DNA of 64,000 nucleotides from Fulvitalea axinellae (GTDB lineage Bacteria; Bacteroidota; Bacteroidia; Cytophagales; Cyclobacteriaceae): assembly GCF_036492835.1 (NCBI RefSeq), contig NZ_AP025317.1:186001-250000 (forward strand), read 5' to 3'. The notes below the pieces were generated by a model that saw only the letters and a list, made by a program, of their open reading frames with translations, was not told the origin of the DNA and did no database searches. A program made the position numbers and the translations under genes. This document shows positions 53,352-63,300 of this stretch, one piece after another (position 1 is the stretch's first letter; every line of letters starts with the position of its first letter).

Positions 53352-54389
53352 ATGGGCCAAGCCTTAAAGGGCAAAGCCCTGAAATTTACGTTACTGGCTT
53401 TGGCGGTGGTGGCGCTGTTTGTGGCCGAGTTGGCTTACGGCTCGGTGTCTATCCCGATAGGGAAGATCATTAGCGCCCCTGTCAATCCCGACGGCGATCC
53501 CGTCACGTGGAAGATCCTTAGTCTGATACGTTTTCCCCGAGCCGTGACGGCACTGCTGGCCGGCGCGGCCTTGTCGATGAGCGGTTTGCAGATGCAGACG
53601 CTTTTCCGCAACCCGATGGCCGGGCCCTCGGTGCTTGGCGTTACGGCTGGCGCCACGTTGGGCGTGGCTTTCGTAATGTTGGCCTCGGGTTACGTCCCGA
53701 CGGCTTTGGCCGTAAGCCATCTGGGCGTTTCGGGAGCGTCCGTGTTGGTGTTGGCCGCCAGCGTGGGAGCTGGATTGTTGGCCTTTTTGGTAGCCGGAAT
53801 GGCCGCCAAGGTACGCGACCAAGTGGTGTTGCTGATTATCGGTATGATGATCGGGCAGTTGGCCGTGGCCTTGGTCAGCGTGTGGCAATATTTCAGCGAG
53901 GCCGATAAAGTGAAAGAATTTATCCTTTGGACCTTCGGGAGCTTGGGAGGCGTTACTTTGGAACAGCTTCCCATATTCGCGGGCTTCGTATTGGTGGCTA
54001 TGGTTTTGTCTTTCGGCTTCGCCAAAAATCTTAACGGATTGGCGCTGGGTGAGGATTACGCCCGGTCGATGGGCTTTCGTGTGGAGCGAAACCGTACGGT
54101 GATTATTCTTGTCAACGGCCTATTGGTCGGATGCGTCACCGCGTTTTGCGGTCCCGTGGGCTTTGTGGGCGTAGCGGTTCCGCATGTGGCGCGGGCCGTG
54201 TTCGGTACCGAAAACCACCGCGTGCTGATGCCCGCCAGCGCCCTGTTGGGTATGGCTATACTTTTGCTCTGCGATCGCGTGGCGCATTGGCCCGGCGCCG
54301 ACGGCGTATTGCCTATCAACGCCGTGACTTCTTTAATCGGCGCTCCGGTGGTAATCAGGGTGATTTTGAAATCCAGAGGAAGACGATGA
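53352..54389 (+). CDS. FecCD/BtuC-family ABC transporter permease
   Basis: Inner-membrane permease of 345 residues with about ten membrane helices. Family phrases: LIRFPRAVTALLAGAALSMS at about 56-75, GLQMQTLFRNPMAGPSVLGV, and GPVGFVGVAVPHVARAVFG at about 266-284, which contains the ATPase-coupling loop region. It overlaps the ATPase start by 4 bp (ATGA). Confidence 0.95.
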   Translation: MGQALKGKALKFTLLALAVVALFVAELAYGSVSIPIGKIISAPVNPDGDPVTWKILSLIRFPRAVTALLAGAALSMSGLQMQTLFRNPMAGPSVLGVTAGATLGVAFVMLASGYVPTALAVSHLGVSGASVLVLAASVGAGLLAFLVAGMAAKVRDQVVLLIIGMMIGQLAVALVSVWQYFSEADKVKEFILWTFGSLGGVTLEQLPIFAGFVLVAMVLSFGFAKNLNGLALGEDYARSMGFRVERNRTVIILVNGLLVGCVTAFCGPVGFVGVAVPHVARAVFGTENHRVLMPASALLGMAILLLCDRVAHWPGADGVLPINAVTSLIGAPVVIRVILKSRGRR

Positions 54390-55198
54390 AGGGAGAAGAA
54401 ATGGACAAAGCCGTACTCAGCGCCAAAGACCTGACGGTAGGCTATGCCGACAAAGCCGGACACCGGACGGTGGTAAACAAAGCCGACGTGGCGCTGATGC
54501 CCGGAGAGTTGTGTTGCCTCTTGGGACCGAACGGCGCCGGAAAATCCACTTTGCTGAGGGCTTTGGCCGGTTTGAGAAAACCCTTTGGCGGAGAGGTGAG
54601 CCTATGCGGAAACAGCCTAGGCGCCTTGGGGCCGGGGCAAAAGGCCAAACTGTTGGGCATGGTGGCCAGCCGTCCGGAGATGGTGGCCGATATGTACGTG
54701 GACGAGATAGTGGCTTTGGGCAGAAGCCCTTATACCGGCTGGTCAGGGAAGCTGGGTGCCAAGGATTACGAAAAGGTAAACGAGGCGATGGAGTCTACCA
54801 AAACTTCCAGATTTACGGGAAGAACTTTTTCCAGCCTCAGCGACGGCGAAAAACAGCGGGTGCTGATTGCCCGGGTTTTGGCGCAGGATACGGACGTGAT
54901 TTTGCTGGACGAGCCTACCGCCCATTTGGACCTTCCGGGCCGGGCCGAGATTATGCTTTTGCTCAAGAGCTTGGCGCATTCCACTGGAAAGGCGGTGCTG
55001 ATGTCGACCCACGATCCGGATATGGCCACCCAAGTGGCGGACCGCCTTTGGCTGATGCCCGGCGATGGTGCCGTATTGTGCGGTACGCCCGAGCAACTGG
55101 TAAGCGGAGGCGATATTGCCAAGGCTTTCGAGACGGATTGGTTGGAGTATGATTATGGTGCGGGAAGGTTTAGGATTCGGGAAGGTTATAAGGGGTGA
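54386..55198 (+). CDS. ABC transporter ATP-binding protein (FecE/BtuD type)
   Basis: ATPase of 270 residues energising the importer. Walker A LLGPNGAGKSTLLRALAGL is at about 49-67, the signature LSDGEKQRVLIARVLA at about 153-168, Walker B VILLDEPTAHLDL, and the switch His in LMSTHDPDMA. The start at 54386 overlaps the permease stop and has a GAGGA five bases before it; an ATG at 54401 with GGGAG before it is equally possible. It is the last gene of the operon. Confidence 0.95.
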   Translation: MKGEEMDKAVLSAKDLTVGYADKAGHRTVVNKADVALMPGELCCLLGPNGAGKSTLLRALAGLRKPFGGEVSLCGNSLGALGPGQKAKLLGMVASRPEMVADMYVDEIVALGRSPYTGWSGKLGAKDYEKVNEAMESTKTSRFTGRTFSSLSDGEKQRVLIARVLAQDTDVILLDEPTAHLDLPGRAEIMLLLKSLAHSTGKAVLMSTHDPDMATQVADRLWLMPGDGAVLCGTPEQLVSGGDIAKAFETDWLEYDYGAGRFRIREGYKG

Positions 55199-55206
55199 TT
55201 TTTTTT

Positions 55207-55237
55207 GTCTTAGGTATCAGGTATTACGTATTAGGTA
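55207..55237 (-). repeat. Right inverted repeat flanking the ABC importer operon
   Basis: Starts GTCTTAGGTAT and ends GTATTAGGTA; reverse complement of the left copy with a 6-bp insertion in the centre. It lies 9 bp after the stop of the ATPase gene. Confidence 0.6.
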
Positions 55238-55294
55238 CTGTATTTCTGAATGTATGGTGTTGAAAATCAAGGTAAAGAGCCGGAGGCTCTTATG

Positions 55295-55325
55295 CTTGTA
55301 GGAACGAGTGTGACGCTTGCGCCAG
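55295..55325. repeat. REP-like hairpin repeat, copy B
   Basis: CTTGTAGGAACGAGTGTGAC and the following CGCTTGCGCCAG; same hairpin layout as 28015-28045. A separate small hairpin AGAGCC-GGA-GGCTCT lies just before it at 55276-55290. Confidence 0.6.
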
Positions 55326-55384
55326 TTTTGTGTTTTTTTGTTTAATGTAAAAAGTTGTACGCCAATATGTAGGGAAAGGGCTTG

Positions 55385-55421
55385 CCCTGTTCGTAACCGT
55401 CTTGCTTTTCTCTCCTTTATA
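55385..55421. repeat. Dispersed repeat module 1, copy B
   Basis: CCTGTTCGTAACCGTCTTGC and a T-rich tail match module copy A at 27383-27420. Confidence 0.5.
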
Positions 55422-55461
55422 CTCCTTGCGGTTTTGCTCTGAAAAGATACCGGGTTGTGTT

Positions 55462-55565
55462 CCTAGCGTTAGGCAGGGGCCGGTCCTAGTGCTAGGCATG
55501 ACTCAGTCCTAGCGTTAGGCATGAGGCCGTCCTAGTACTAGACATTACCTGTGTCTAGTACTAGG
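55462..55565. repeat. Five 12-bp CTAG palindromes at exact 23-bp spacing
   Basis: CCTAGCGTTAGG (55462), CCTAGTGCTAGG (55485), CCTAGCGTTAGG (55508), CCTAGTACTAGA (55531) and TCTAGTACTAGG (55554). Each starts exactly 23 bp after the previous one. Between them the unit often reads GCATGA or similar, and most units begin GTCC. The array is 19 bp from the stop of the cytochrome peroxidase gene (55585). CTAG is a rare tetranucleotide in most bacteria, so its density is notable. A protein-binding array is the simplest reading; function unknown. Confidence 0.85.
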
Positions 55566-55584
55566 ACGGTAGTGTGTCACGACC

Positions 55585-57429
55585 TTATTTTGCGGAAGCC
55601 AGCTCTTGGGGCTTTTCTTTTTTGTTATTCCGCTCATAGGCCTGATCGTTTAGGCTTCGCATAAACGCGATTATGTCTTTGATTTCCCTTTTGTTTAAGT
55701 GTAGCGAATCGGTCGGTAAGGTTTGGTGTTCCAGACGGATTCCGAGGCCGTGGCCGCCGCCGTTGTTATAAAATTCCATTACCTCTTCCAGACTGTCATA
55801 TACGCCGTTGTGCATATAGGGCGCCGTTTCAGCTATGTTGCGGACGGTTGGTGTTTTGAAGAAATGCTTTCTTTCCTCGGTTTTGAAAAGTTCGTAACGT
55901 CCCAGGTCCGGGTCTATTTCCGGCTGTTCGGATTTGTCGGCCGGGACGGCTAGGGCTTCCAGCTCCGTACGCTTGTATTCCGGCGGAATGGTGCCGTTGA
56001 AAAGTGGCGGGAAATGGCATGTGGCGCATTTGGCCTTGCCGGAGAAGAGATTGAATCCGCGGATTTCGCTGGCGGTCAAGGTGTTTTCGGATCCGTTTAC
56101 GTTCCGGTCGAATTTGGAATCGAAAGGAGCGAGGCTACGGACGTATGACGCGATAGCGTTGCGGATGGTGGTGTGGTTGAGTCTCTTGCCGTAGATTTTG
56201 CGGAAGCTTTTGGCGTAGGCGCTGTCGGCTTTTACGGTTTCGGTGAGCAGGGCCATATCGCTGTGGAACTCGTTTTTGTTTTTGACCACTCCCGCTATCT
56301 GGCCCTCAAGGCTTCCGGCCCTGTTGTCGTAGAAAAACGCTTTCTGCATACCGGAGTAGAGCAGGGTCGGGGTGTTTCTTTTTTGTTTTGGAAAAGTCTT
56401 GAGCCCGTCGGTGAAGGCCAGCTTTTCGTCGTGGCAAGTGGCGCAACTCATCTGGCCGGAGCGGGAGAGTCTTTTGTCCAAAAACAGTTTTTTGCCCAAT
56501 ACGATCTTGCTTTCCGTATCGGTATTGCCGTTTCTGTAATCGGTGAAAAAGTTGACGTTGAAGGCCGTTGGAGCGAAAAGGCTGACGGCGTCGTTTCTCA
56601 AAGCCAGTTCGAAAGGGAATTCCACTTCCCAGTCTTTGATCGTGCGGTTGATGAGGCGGAGTTGTTCGGCTGTGCGGAATTTTAGGAACGAGTATCGGTC
56701 GAACCGGTCAAAGTCGCCCTTCAGGGCTTGCGTGGTCCGGTCGATTTCGGTGAGCCATTCGTTGTACAGGTTTTCGTTTGAGAAGTTTTGGCGATAGGCG
56801 CTCAGGATATTCCTCAGGCTTTCGTAAACCGTAACGGCCTCGAGCAACGAGTTAAGCGCCGCCGGCGAGTCGAACCCGGTTATTCCCGTAAGGCTCACTC
56901 TGACCACGGACTCCCGCACCAGCCATATGATGTGGTGGTTTTCCAGTTTCAGTTTAGTGTTGTGCAGAATCAGTCTGACTCTGTTTTCCGTAAGGCGGGA
57001 GTTTTCTTTTATGGCCGCCGTATCCGGCTGTTCTTCGGCCAGTTGTTCTTCCATTACCTGTAGGCCGAAGGGATTATTGATTTTTATATCGGTCAAATCC
57101 TCTTCCTCTACGCTTAGGATATTGGGCTGGTTCAGCGATTTGTAATTGTCCTTGTCAACATAGGCGAGGATGGGCTCGGCGCGTTTAAAATATTCCCTGG
57201 CAAGGGCAAAATGCTTGTCGATGTCATCGGATGTTGTGATTGAATCGAGATGGGCGGCGCACAGTTCCAGATCCGATTTGTAAATGTTCTCAACTGTTTT
57301 CAGCGGAGTCTTTTCGGTTACTTGTTTCGGGCCCGAGCAACAGGCGAACAGTAGAACAAAGCAGAGGGTATAAAACGATATGCTGACGAGCGATTCGAAT
57401 CGTATGGTTGGGGTCGTATGGTATTTCAT
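55585..57429 (-). CDS. Di-heme cytochrome c peroxidase/MauG-like lipoprotein
   Basis: Protein of 614 residues; signal with a lipobox Cys in LLFACCSGPK. The C-terminal part (about 290-600) is a bacterial di-heme cytochrome c peroxidase/MauG domain: heme motif 1 MSCATCHDEKLAFTDG with His333, heme motif 2 KCATCHFPPLFNGT with His472, and KTPTVRNIAETAPYMHNGVY with a Met/His axial-ligand candidate. About 270 residues before the first heme motif are extra compared with ordinary CcpA proteins and look all-alpha, with many Leu and charged residues; they may be an insulated sensor or docking domain. It acts in the periplasm or at the outer membrane, reducing peroxide or oxidising a protein or metabolite. 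It stands alone, with a CTAG palindrome array at its 3' side. Confidence 0.9.
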   Translation of the reverse strand: MKYHTTPTIRFESLVSISFYTLCFVLLFACCSGPKQVTEKTPLKTVENIYKSDLELCAAHLDSITTSDDIDKHFALAREYFKRAEPILAYVDKDNYKSLNQPNILSVEEEDLTDIKINNPFGLQVMEEQLAEEQPDTAAIKENSRLTENRVRLILHNTKLKLENHHIIWLVRESVVRVSLTGITGFDSPAALNSLLEAVTVYESLRNILSAYRQNFSNENLYNEWLTEIDRTTQALKGDFDRFDRYSFLKFRTAEQLRLINRTIKDWEVEFPFELALRNDAVSLFAPTAFNVNFFTDYRNGNTDTESKIVLGKKLFLDKRLSRSGQMSCATCHDEKLAFTDGLKTFPKQKRNTPTLLYSGMQKAFFYDNRAGSLEGQIAGVVKNKNEFHSDMALLTETVKADSAYAKSFRKIYGKRLNHTTIRNAIASYVRSLAPFDSKFDRNVNGSENTLTASEIRGFNLFSGKAKCATCHFPPLFNGTIPPEYKRTELEALAVPADKSEQPEIDPDLGRYELFKTEERKHFFKTPTVRNIAETAPYMHNGVYDSLEEVMEFYNNGGGHGLGIRLEHQTLPTDSLHLNKREIKDIIAFMRSLNDQAYERNNKKEKPQELASAK

Positions 57430-57510
57430 TATTCTGGAGGAATTGGAACCTAGAAGTTCCGAATTAGGAAAGGTGGAAGGCTGGCGCTTTGCGCCTTCTG
57501 GTTTATAACT

Positions 57511-57543
57511 AAAAAAGCGAGGCCGTCCAGACCTCGCTTTTTG
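57511..57543 (-). terminator. Terminator of the PhoX-like gene
   Basis: AAAAAGCGAGGT...GCCTCGCTTTTTT hairpin with T-run on the minus strand. Confidence 0.9.
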
Positions 57544-57561
57544 ATAATTGATGAGGCTTTA

Positions 57562-59004
57562 TTAGCGGGCCAAACCTTGGATAATATAGAGTTGGCTACC
57601 CTCTTTGCGCGATTCCGGGCTCGGGTTGGCTTTCGGATCGGTGAAAGCTTTTTCTTTTTCCCAGCCGTGCATCTGTGTGATCAGCAAGAAGGTGTCGTCT
57701 TTTCCGATGATATTCGAGATGTCGATCATTCCCGTGATTTCCCAAGCCTTGTTGGTTCTTCCGTAGCTTTGGGAAGCGGCTTTGTCTTGGTCGCATTCCA
57801 AAACGGTTTTCAACTCGCCGGTATTGAGGTTATACTGATACAGGCGGGCGTAGTGGGTCTTGTCGGCGTTGTCGGCGTAACCGTTCGGGTCTTCTTGGAT
57901 GTAGGCATAGTTATCCGTCACCAAGATATTGTCCGGGCTGTGGAAGGCTTTGGCTTTTCCGCCGGCCAAGTCGCCGTCGAGTACGCAGGTGATGGTACCG
58001 GCGTCGGTCGGGTCTTGGTCGTTGAGCGTCACTTTGTAGATACGGCCGTATACGGTTCCTTTTCCGATGAGCCCGTCTTTTTTACGTCCGGTCACGCAGA
58101 AATAAATCTCGCGGTTGTTGGCCGCCGATCCGCGACGCCAGTCGATGTCTTCCAGACGCGAAAATCCCATTACGCCTTTGCTTTTGGCCTCGGCGTCGAG
58201 GTTGTCGATTTGGGTTTCGTTGAGCTGAACGAAGCTGACAGGGTAAGACTTTCCTTCCTTCATATCCATTTCGTATTGGATATCCGTGTCGGTTACTTTC
58301 AGGCCGTAGAGTTTTCCGCCGTTCAGGTCGCCGCGGGCGCCTACGTACATGCCCAGCTGGCCGGAAGGAACATTGTTGTCGGAGTGATCGTCGCCGATGA
58401 AGGCAACGGTTTTGTCAGGATAAGCGTCCTTGCCGATTACCACGGCGTTTTCCGTAGACCATTGTCCGAAAGCCGTAAGCATCTGCGCATTGCTGGCTTC
58501 GCTGGCGTTTTTGAAAGGGTGGGTGGCGAAAACGCCTTTGGAAGAACCGCCCCACTCGCCGCCGGAAAGGTAAAGCGGTCCGAAGCCGTGCTCTTCGGGA
58601 GTAATCATACTGCCCGAACACTGGGCCGTGTTTGCCGTAGCCTCGGCGTTAAGGATATATTCTCCTTTTACGGGCTTAAAAGTGTCTGACAACGTAATGC
58701 GGGCGATAGAGTAATCGGCCTCGATGTTGTTGATCAGCGTAAAAGTGCCGTCGCCGTTCTTGAGTAAACCGGCGCCGTCGGCCATGGAACCGTAGACGAA
58801 ACCCGGCGATTGCGGGAGCTTGTCTTCGGAAGAAATAAGCGAGTAAACCTGAGTGCTGGTGAAGCCCGGAGAAAGCTTCAGAAACGACGGTGTGGACGAG
58901 TGGCTTTCGAGCTTTACGTTGTTCACCGGCGCTTCGTCGTCGTTGTCGCTGCATGAGGCCAGGGCCAACATGGCGAACAGTCCGCCTTTCAGGAGATTTT
59001 TCAT
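57562..59004 (-). CDS. PhoX/DUF839-like lipoprotein (putative alkaline phosphatase)
   Basis: Lipoprotein of 480 residues, Cys18 in LALASCSDND. The propeller-type body shows DUF839/PhoX features: GAGLLKNGDGTFTLINNIEA with a nearby YSIARITL; GGEWGGSSKGVF; AFIGDDHSDNNVPSGQLGMY; FSRLEDIDWRRG with Glu and Asp that could hold calcium; and FHSPDNILVTDNYAYIQEDP. PhoX enzymes are calcium/iron alkaline phosphatases. Sequence text fits the family but I cannot verify all metal ligands by eye, so the phosphatase activity is a prediction. It is preceded by a 480-bp gap and ended by a terminator before the peroxidase gene. Confidence 0.75.
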   Translation of the reverse strand: MKNLLKGGLFAMLALASCSDNDDEAPVNNVKLESHSSTPSFLKLSPGFTSTQVYSLISSEDKLPQSPGFVYGSMADGAGLLKNGDGTFTLINNIEADYSIARITLSDTFKPVKGEYILNAEATANTAQCSGSMITPEEHGFGPLYLSGGEWGGSSKGVFATHPFKNASEASNAQMLTAFGQWSTENAVVIGKDAYPDKTVAFIGDDHSDNNVPSGQLGMYVGARGDLNGGKLYGLKVTDTDIQYEMDMKEGKSYPVSFVQLNETQIDNLDAEAKSKGVMGFSRLEDIDWRRGSAANNREIYFCVTGRKKDGLIGKGTVYGRIYKVTLNDQDPTDAGTITCVLDGDLAGGKAKAFHSPDNILVTDNYAYIQEDPNGYADNADKTHYARLYQYNLNTGELKTVLECDQDKAASQSYGRTNKAWEITGMIDISNIIGKDDTFLLITQMHGWEKEKAFTDPKANPSPESRKEGSQLYIIQGLAR

Positions 59005-59484
59005 AATAGGGTTGTTTCGATTGATTGATGGCGCAAAGGAACGAATCGAATGTTATTCGGCGTTGAATGGCGTTTTTTCAAAACGTGAAGTAAACGCGCT
59101 CGTTTGTTACCCTATTTTTTTGAAACGGAAGGTTTGTTATGGAAATGATAATGACCGGCGTTGCTTTTTTTCAGAGGTGCTAGTTTGGAAACGTTCCCGT
59201 CCGTTGTTTACGGCATTTTCCGTTAATATTTGATGATTTTCGTTCGGTGACGGTACTATTGGCTTAATGTTGTTTCCGGATCAGCATATCTACAGAATAC
59301 TATTCTAGCAAAAAACAAGGCCAAGTTTGACGATGTGAGTCTAGTCATAAGAAGTCTATTTTCGCTATGTTATTTTTATCAAGTCTAAATAATTAAAATA
59401 TTAAGACCTCTTAATTTTCCTGCGGATACTATTTCAGGGATTGGGGAAATGGTGAAACCCATAAGCGTAAACACATAGACTAAA
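59005..59484. other. Divergent intergenic region, PhoX-like gene / methyltransferase
   Basis: About 480 bases with no gene. Promoters for both sides must lie here. I saw no clear -33/-7 pair and no strong repeat. Confidence 0.45.
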
Positions 59485-60261
59485 ATGAGCAATAAGACTA
59501 TCGACACTAGACAAGGACATTGGGCATTGGCAAAATCCGGAAAGAAAGTGCTTCGCCCAGGCGGAAAGGAATTGACATTGGAGCTGATCGGTAAGTTGGA
59601 CATTACCGAAACAGACGACATTGCCGAGTTTGCTCCGGGACTGGGTTTTACCGCTTCTATAGCGCTTGGGCACCGGCCTCAGTCCTACACAGGGGTGGAG
59701 TTGAATGAGGAAGTGGCGGAAAAGCTTAGAAAAACCATTAATGGGGAGGGCCGGAGAATAATTACTGGAAACGCGGCCAATTCCAACCTTGAGTCGGATA
59801 GTCTGGATAAAGTTTACGGAGAGGCGATGTTGTCAATGCAGGCGGATCACCGTAAATCGGAAATTATCAGGGAGGCGAGCCGTATTCTGAAAAAAGGCGG
59901 ATTTTACGGCATCCATGAGCTGGGTTTGTCTCCCGATAATATAAGCGAAAGCGACAAGGCGAATATCCTGCAAGACGTGGCGAAGAGCATTAAGGTGAAC
60001 GCCAGGCCCTTGACCTCGCAGGAATGGATAAACCTGATAGAGAACGAAGGATTTAAGGTGGTTTATATAGCGAAAAGGCCCATGCACTTGCTTGAACCTA
60101 GCAGAATAATAGACGACGAAGGTTTTTTCAGGACGTTGAAAATAGCTTTTAACGTATTGAGATTTCCGGATTTGAGGAAGCATATTCTAACGATGCGAAG
60201 GACTTTCAAAAAACACGAATCCAACCTGAACGCCATTGCGATTGTAGCGCAAAAGATTTGA
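59485..60261 (+). CDS. Class I SAM-dependent methyltransferase
   Basis: Protein of 258 residues with a Rossmann methyltransferase core: motif I IAEFAPGLGFTASIAL at about 47-62, the acidic residue after strand 2 in YTGVELNEE, motif II-like IITGNAANSNLESDSLDKVY, and SRILKKGGFYGIHEL in the post-core strand. No signal peptide. The acceptor is unknown. It converges with the hybrid regulator; a 71-bp gap separates the stops. Confidence 0.87.
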   Translation: MSNKTIDTRQGHWALAKSGKKVLRPGGKELTLELIGKLDITETDDIAEFAPGLGFTASIALGHRPQSYTGVELNEEVAEKLRKTINGEGRRIITGNAANSNLESDSLDKVYGEAMLSMQADHRKSEIIREASRILKKGGFYGIHELGLSPDNISESDKANILQDVAKSIKVNARPLTSQEWINLIENEGFKVVYIAKRPMHLLEPSRIIDDEGFFRTLKIAFNVLRFPDLRKHILTMRRTFKKHESNLNAIAIVAQKI

Positions 60262-60332
60262 CGAAATTTGGGAGTGGGGACAAAACTGCCATCTATTCAG
60301 GATGGCAGTGCGAGTTTCTGGTTCTTATCTCA

Positions 60333-63300
60333 TTATATTGTTTGCTCTATTTTTTTATTTCTGAATTCCTTCGGACTGACCTTGTAAAGGTTTTTGAAGC
60401 ATTTAGAAAAATAGGAATGCGACGGAAAACCGGTAACGAAGGCTACTTCGTCGATATTCATTTCCCCTTCAGAAAGTAATTCCGCAGCTTTCTTGAGCTT
60501 GATTATCCGGACGTATTCGGATGGGCTGTTGCCAGTCATTCCTTTCAGCTTACGGTGAAGTTGACTACGGCTGAGCCCAGCTTCCGAGGCCAGCCATTCT
60601 ATAGAAAAATCTTCCTTTATCATATTCTCGGAAACCAGACTGTTGATTTTCCGAACAAACTGGTTGTCGATATCGCTGATGCCTTCTTGACTTTCGGGCT
60701 GGGTTTCGGGTGTGCCAAAGCTTTCTTTCAGGCGCCGGGCTTGTTTTAGAAGGTTTCCGATCCTTACCAAAAGGAACTCGTTGTCGAAAGGTTTGGCCAA
60801 ATAGGCGTCAGCGCCGTAGCGGTAGCCGGTCATTTTGTTTTCCGAATCCGAAAGGGCCGTGAGGAGCAATACGGGAATATGCGAAGTCTCAAGGTTGGAT
60901 TTGATATTTTCGCAAAGTTCCATACCGTCCATTTCGGGCATCATGATATCGGATACCACAAGATCGACCTCGTGGGTGGAGAGCAGTTTGAGCGCTTGTT
61001 TTCCGTCCGAAGCCAGCAGGATGTTGTGTTTGTCGGAAAGCAGATCGTTTAGGTAAAACTGCAGGTCGTTGTTGTCTTCCACTATAAGTAATGTGGAGCG
61101 GAGTTGAGCTTCGGGAATGGAATCCTGAATTTTGGTTTCTGTGGTGTTGATCGCATTGTCGGCTGGCGAATCCCCGAGAATTTTTTGCGCCGCCTGTAAT
61201 CTCGGAATCCTGATCCGGAAAGAGGATCCTTTTCCGGGAGAACTTTTGGCCGTAATATCCCCGCGGTGAAGGAAGGTATATTCTTGGCAGATGGAAAGGC
61301 CAATTCCAGATCCGTCGGATCTGTTTTCGCCTTGCTCGAACCGGTTGAAAATCCGGATAAGGTCTTGGCTGGCGATGCCTTTGCCGGTATCGGATACCGT
61401 GATTTCCACCAAGTCTTTGGTATCCACTTGTCCGAAACGGAGTTGGTTGGCGTATTTTTTCCCGCTTTTCGATGGCGTTTTGGCCACGGTTACGGTTATG
61501 TTGTCGCCTTCGGAAATATGTTTGAAGGCGTTTGACAGGAGATTGTAAACGATTTTATCGAGTTTCTCGGCGTCGGCTTCCACTACTGTTACCTTAGGCG
61601 TTTCGTCTTGGAACTCGTATCGGATATTCTTGTCTTTGGCCGATTGTTCAAAGCCTAGATATCTTTCGTAGACAAATTCACGCAGGTTGATATTGGCCAC
61701 TTCCAGTAGGTTTTTTCCTTTCTCGGATTTTCTCAGATCCAGAATTTGGTCTACCAAACCGAGTAACCGCTTAGTGTTTCTGTCAATTACCATTAAATAT
61801 TCCTTTGACTTTGGGGTAAGGCTCGTGTCCTCCAAAAGTCGTTTTACCGGGCTGGTGATTAGCGTAAGTGGTGTGCGGAATTCGTGGGAAATATTGGTGA
61901 AAAAACGAAGCTTTAGCTCATGGAGATCCTCTTTGTTTTTATGCTCGATGGCGTTGATCAGCATTTGTTTTTTCAGTTTCTGCCTGTCTTTTACCGATCT
62001 GAAAATCAGAAAGCAAATTATGGAAAAGAGAATTGTATAAAGGATAAAAGCGTTTGCGGAGCGCCAAGTGGGTACGGCGACGTCGATGAATATTCGGGCT
62101 GGCGAGTCGCTGAAAATCCCGTCGTTGTTGCAAGCCAGAACCTCGAAGGTGTACGAACCGTCGGAGAGGTTGGTGAAAACGGCCGTGCCTTCGGTTTGTC
62201 CGTCAATCCATTCGTTGGAAAGGCCCAGTAGGCGATAGCGGAATTTGTTTTTGGGCGAAAGCAAGTAATTGTCGGCGGAGAAGTCTAGCCTTAGCGAGTT
62301 TTCGTCGTGAGCAAGGTTTAGGCTCGCTTGCCCCTCTTTGTTTAGTAGCGAAAAGTAATTGCGCTCGCTTTTGTTGTTGATCAAAATCCGGTTGAAGATA
62401 ATTTGGGGTGGCCGGGTGTTGATTTTCAGCGCTTTGGGATCGATTACATTGAATCCGTTGGTTCCGCCGAAGTAAAGTTTTCCGGAACGGTCTTTAAAAA
62501 CGGCTTGCGGGTTGAATATATTACCCTGAAGGCCGTCCGTTTCCGTGAGGTGGCGGAGTTTCTTTCTTTCCGGATTATATCTGAGAATCCCTTGGTTCGT
62601 GCTGAACCATAGATGTTTGTGATTGTCTTCCGTGATGGCGTATACCTCAAACCCGTATATTGATTTGCTCAAATCGTTTTCGACCAACGATTCCGAATCG
62701 GGATCATATACGATTACGCCGCTGGATTTTGTGGCGAATAAAACTAGTCCGGCGGAGGTTTCGAAAGAGCAAAAATAATTGCTGGACTTGTAGTCTGGAT
62801 CGGCAAATAGCGTGAAGCTTTCGGGATCTTTTGGATTAATCCGGTAAACGCCGTTTCGGGACGAAATCCAGAGATTCCCTTTGCTGCCTCGCATCAGGTG
62901 GCGGACGGCTTTGTTTCTGAGTTTTAGTTTCGGAAACAGGTCTTTCCAATACGAAATCCGTTCCGTCTTTTTATTGTAAAAACATACCGACTTCCCAAAA
63001 ACCACTACCCAAGCGCCGGAGTCAACGGGATAAACGTCATAAACGGCCTTACCGGGGAGGTGTAGCCCGTCCGAAGGACCTTCGGTAAAATGCTTGAATT
63101 TATCGCCTTTGTTTTTTCGAATAAAAAGGCCGTTTAAGGTCCCGGCATAAAGACTTCCTTCCGGTCCGGCCCTCAATGACTTTATATTGATGGCCATCGG
63201 CGTATTCTCGCTAAGGGGGATATGGCGAAATTTGTGGGTGGAAAAGTCAAGGTAATTGATCCCTCCCACTTCAGTGCCGACATAAATGCCTTTGTCGTCG

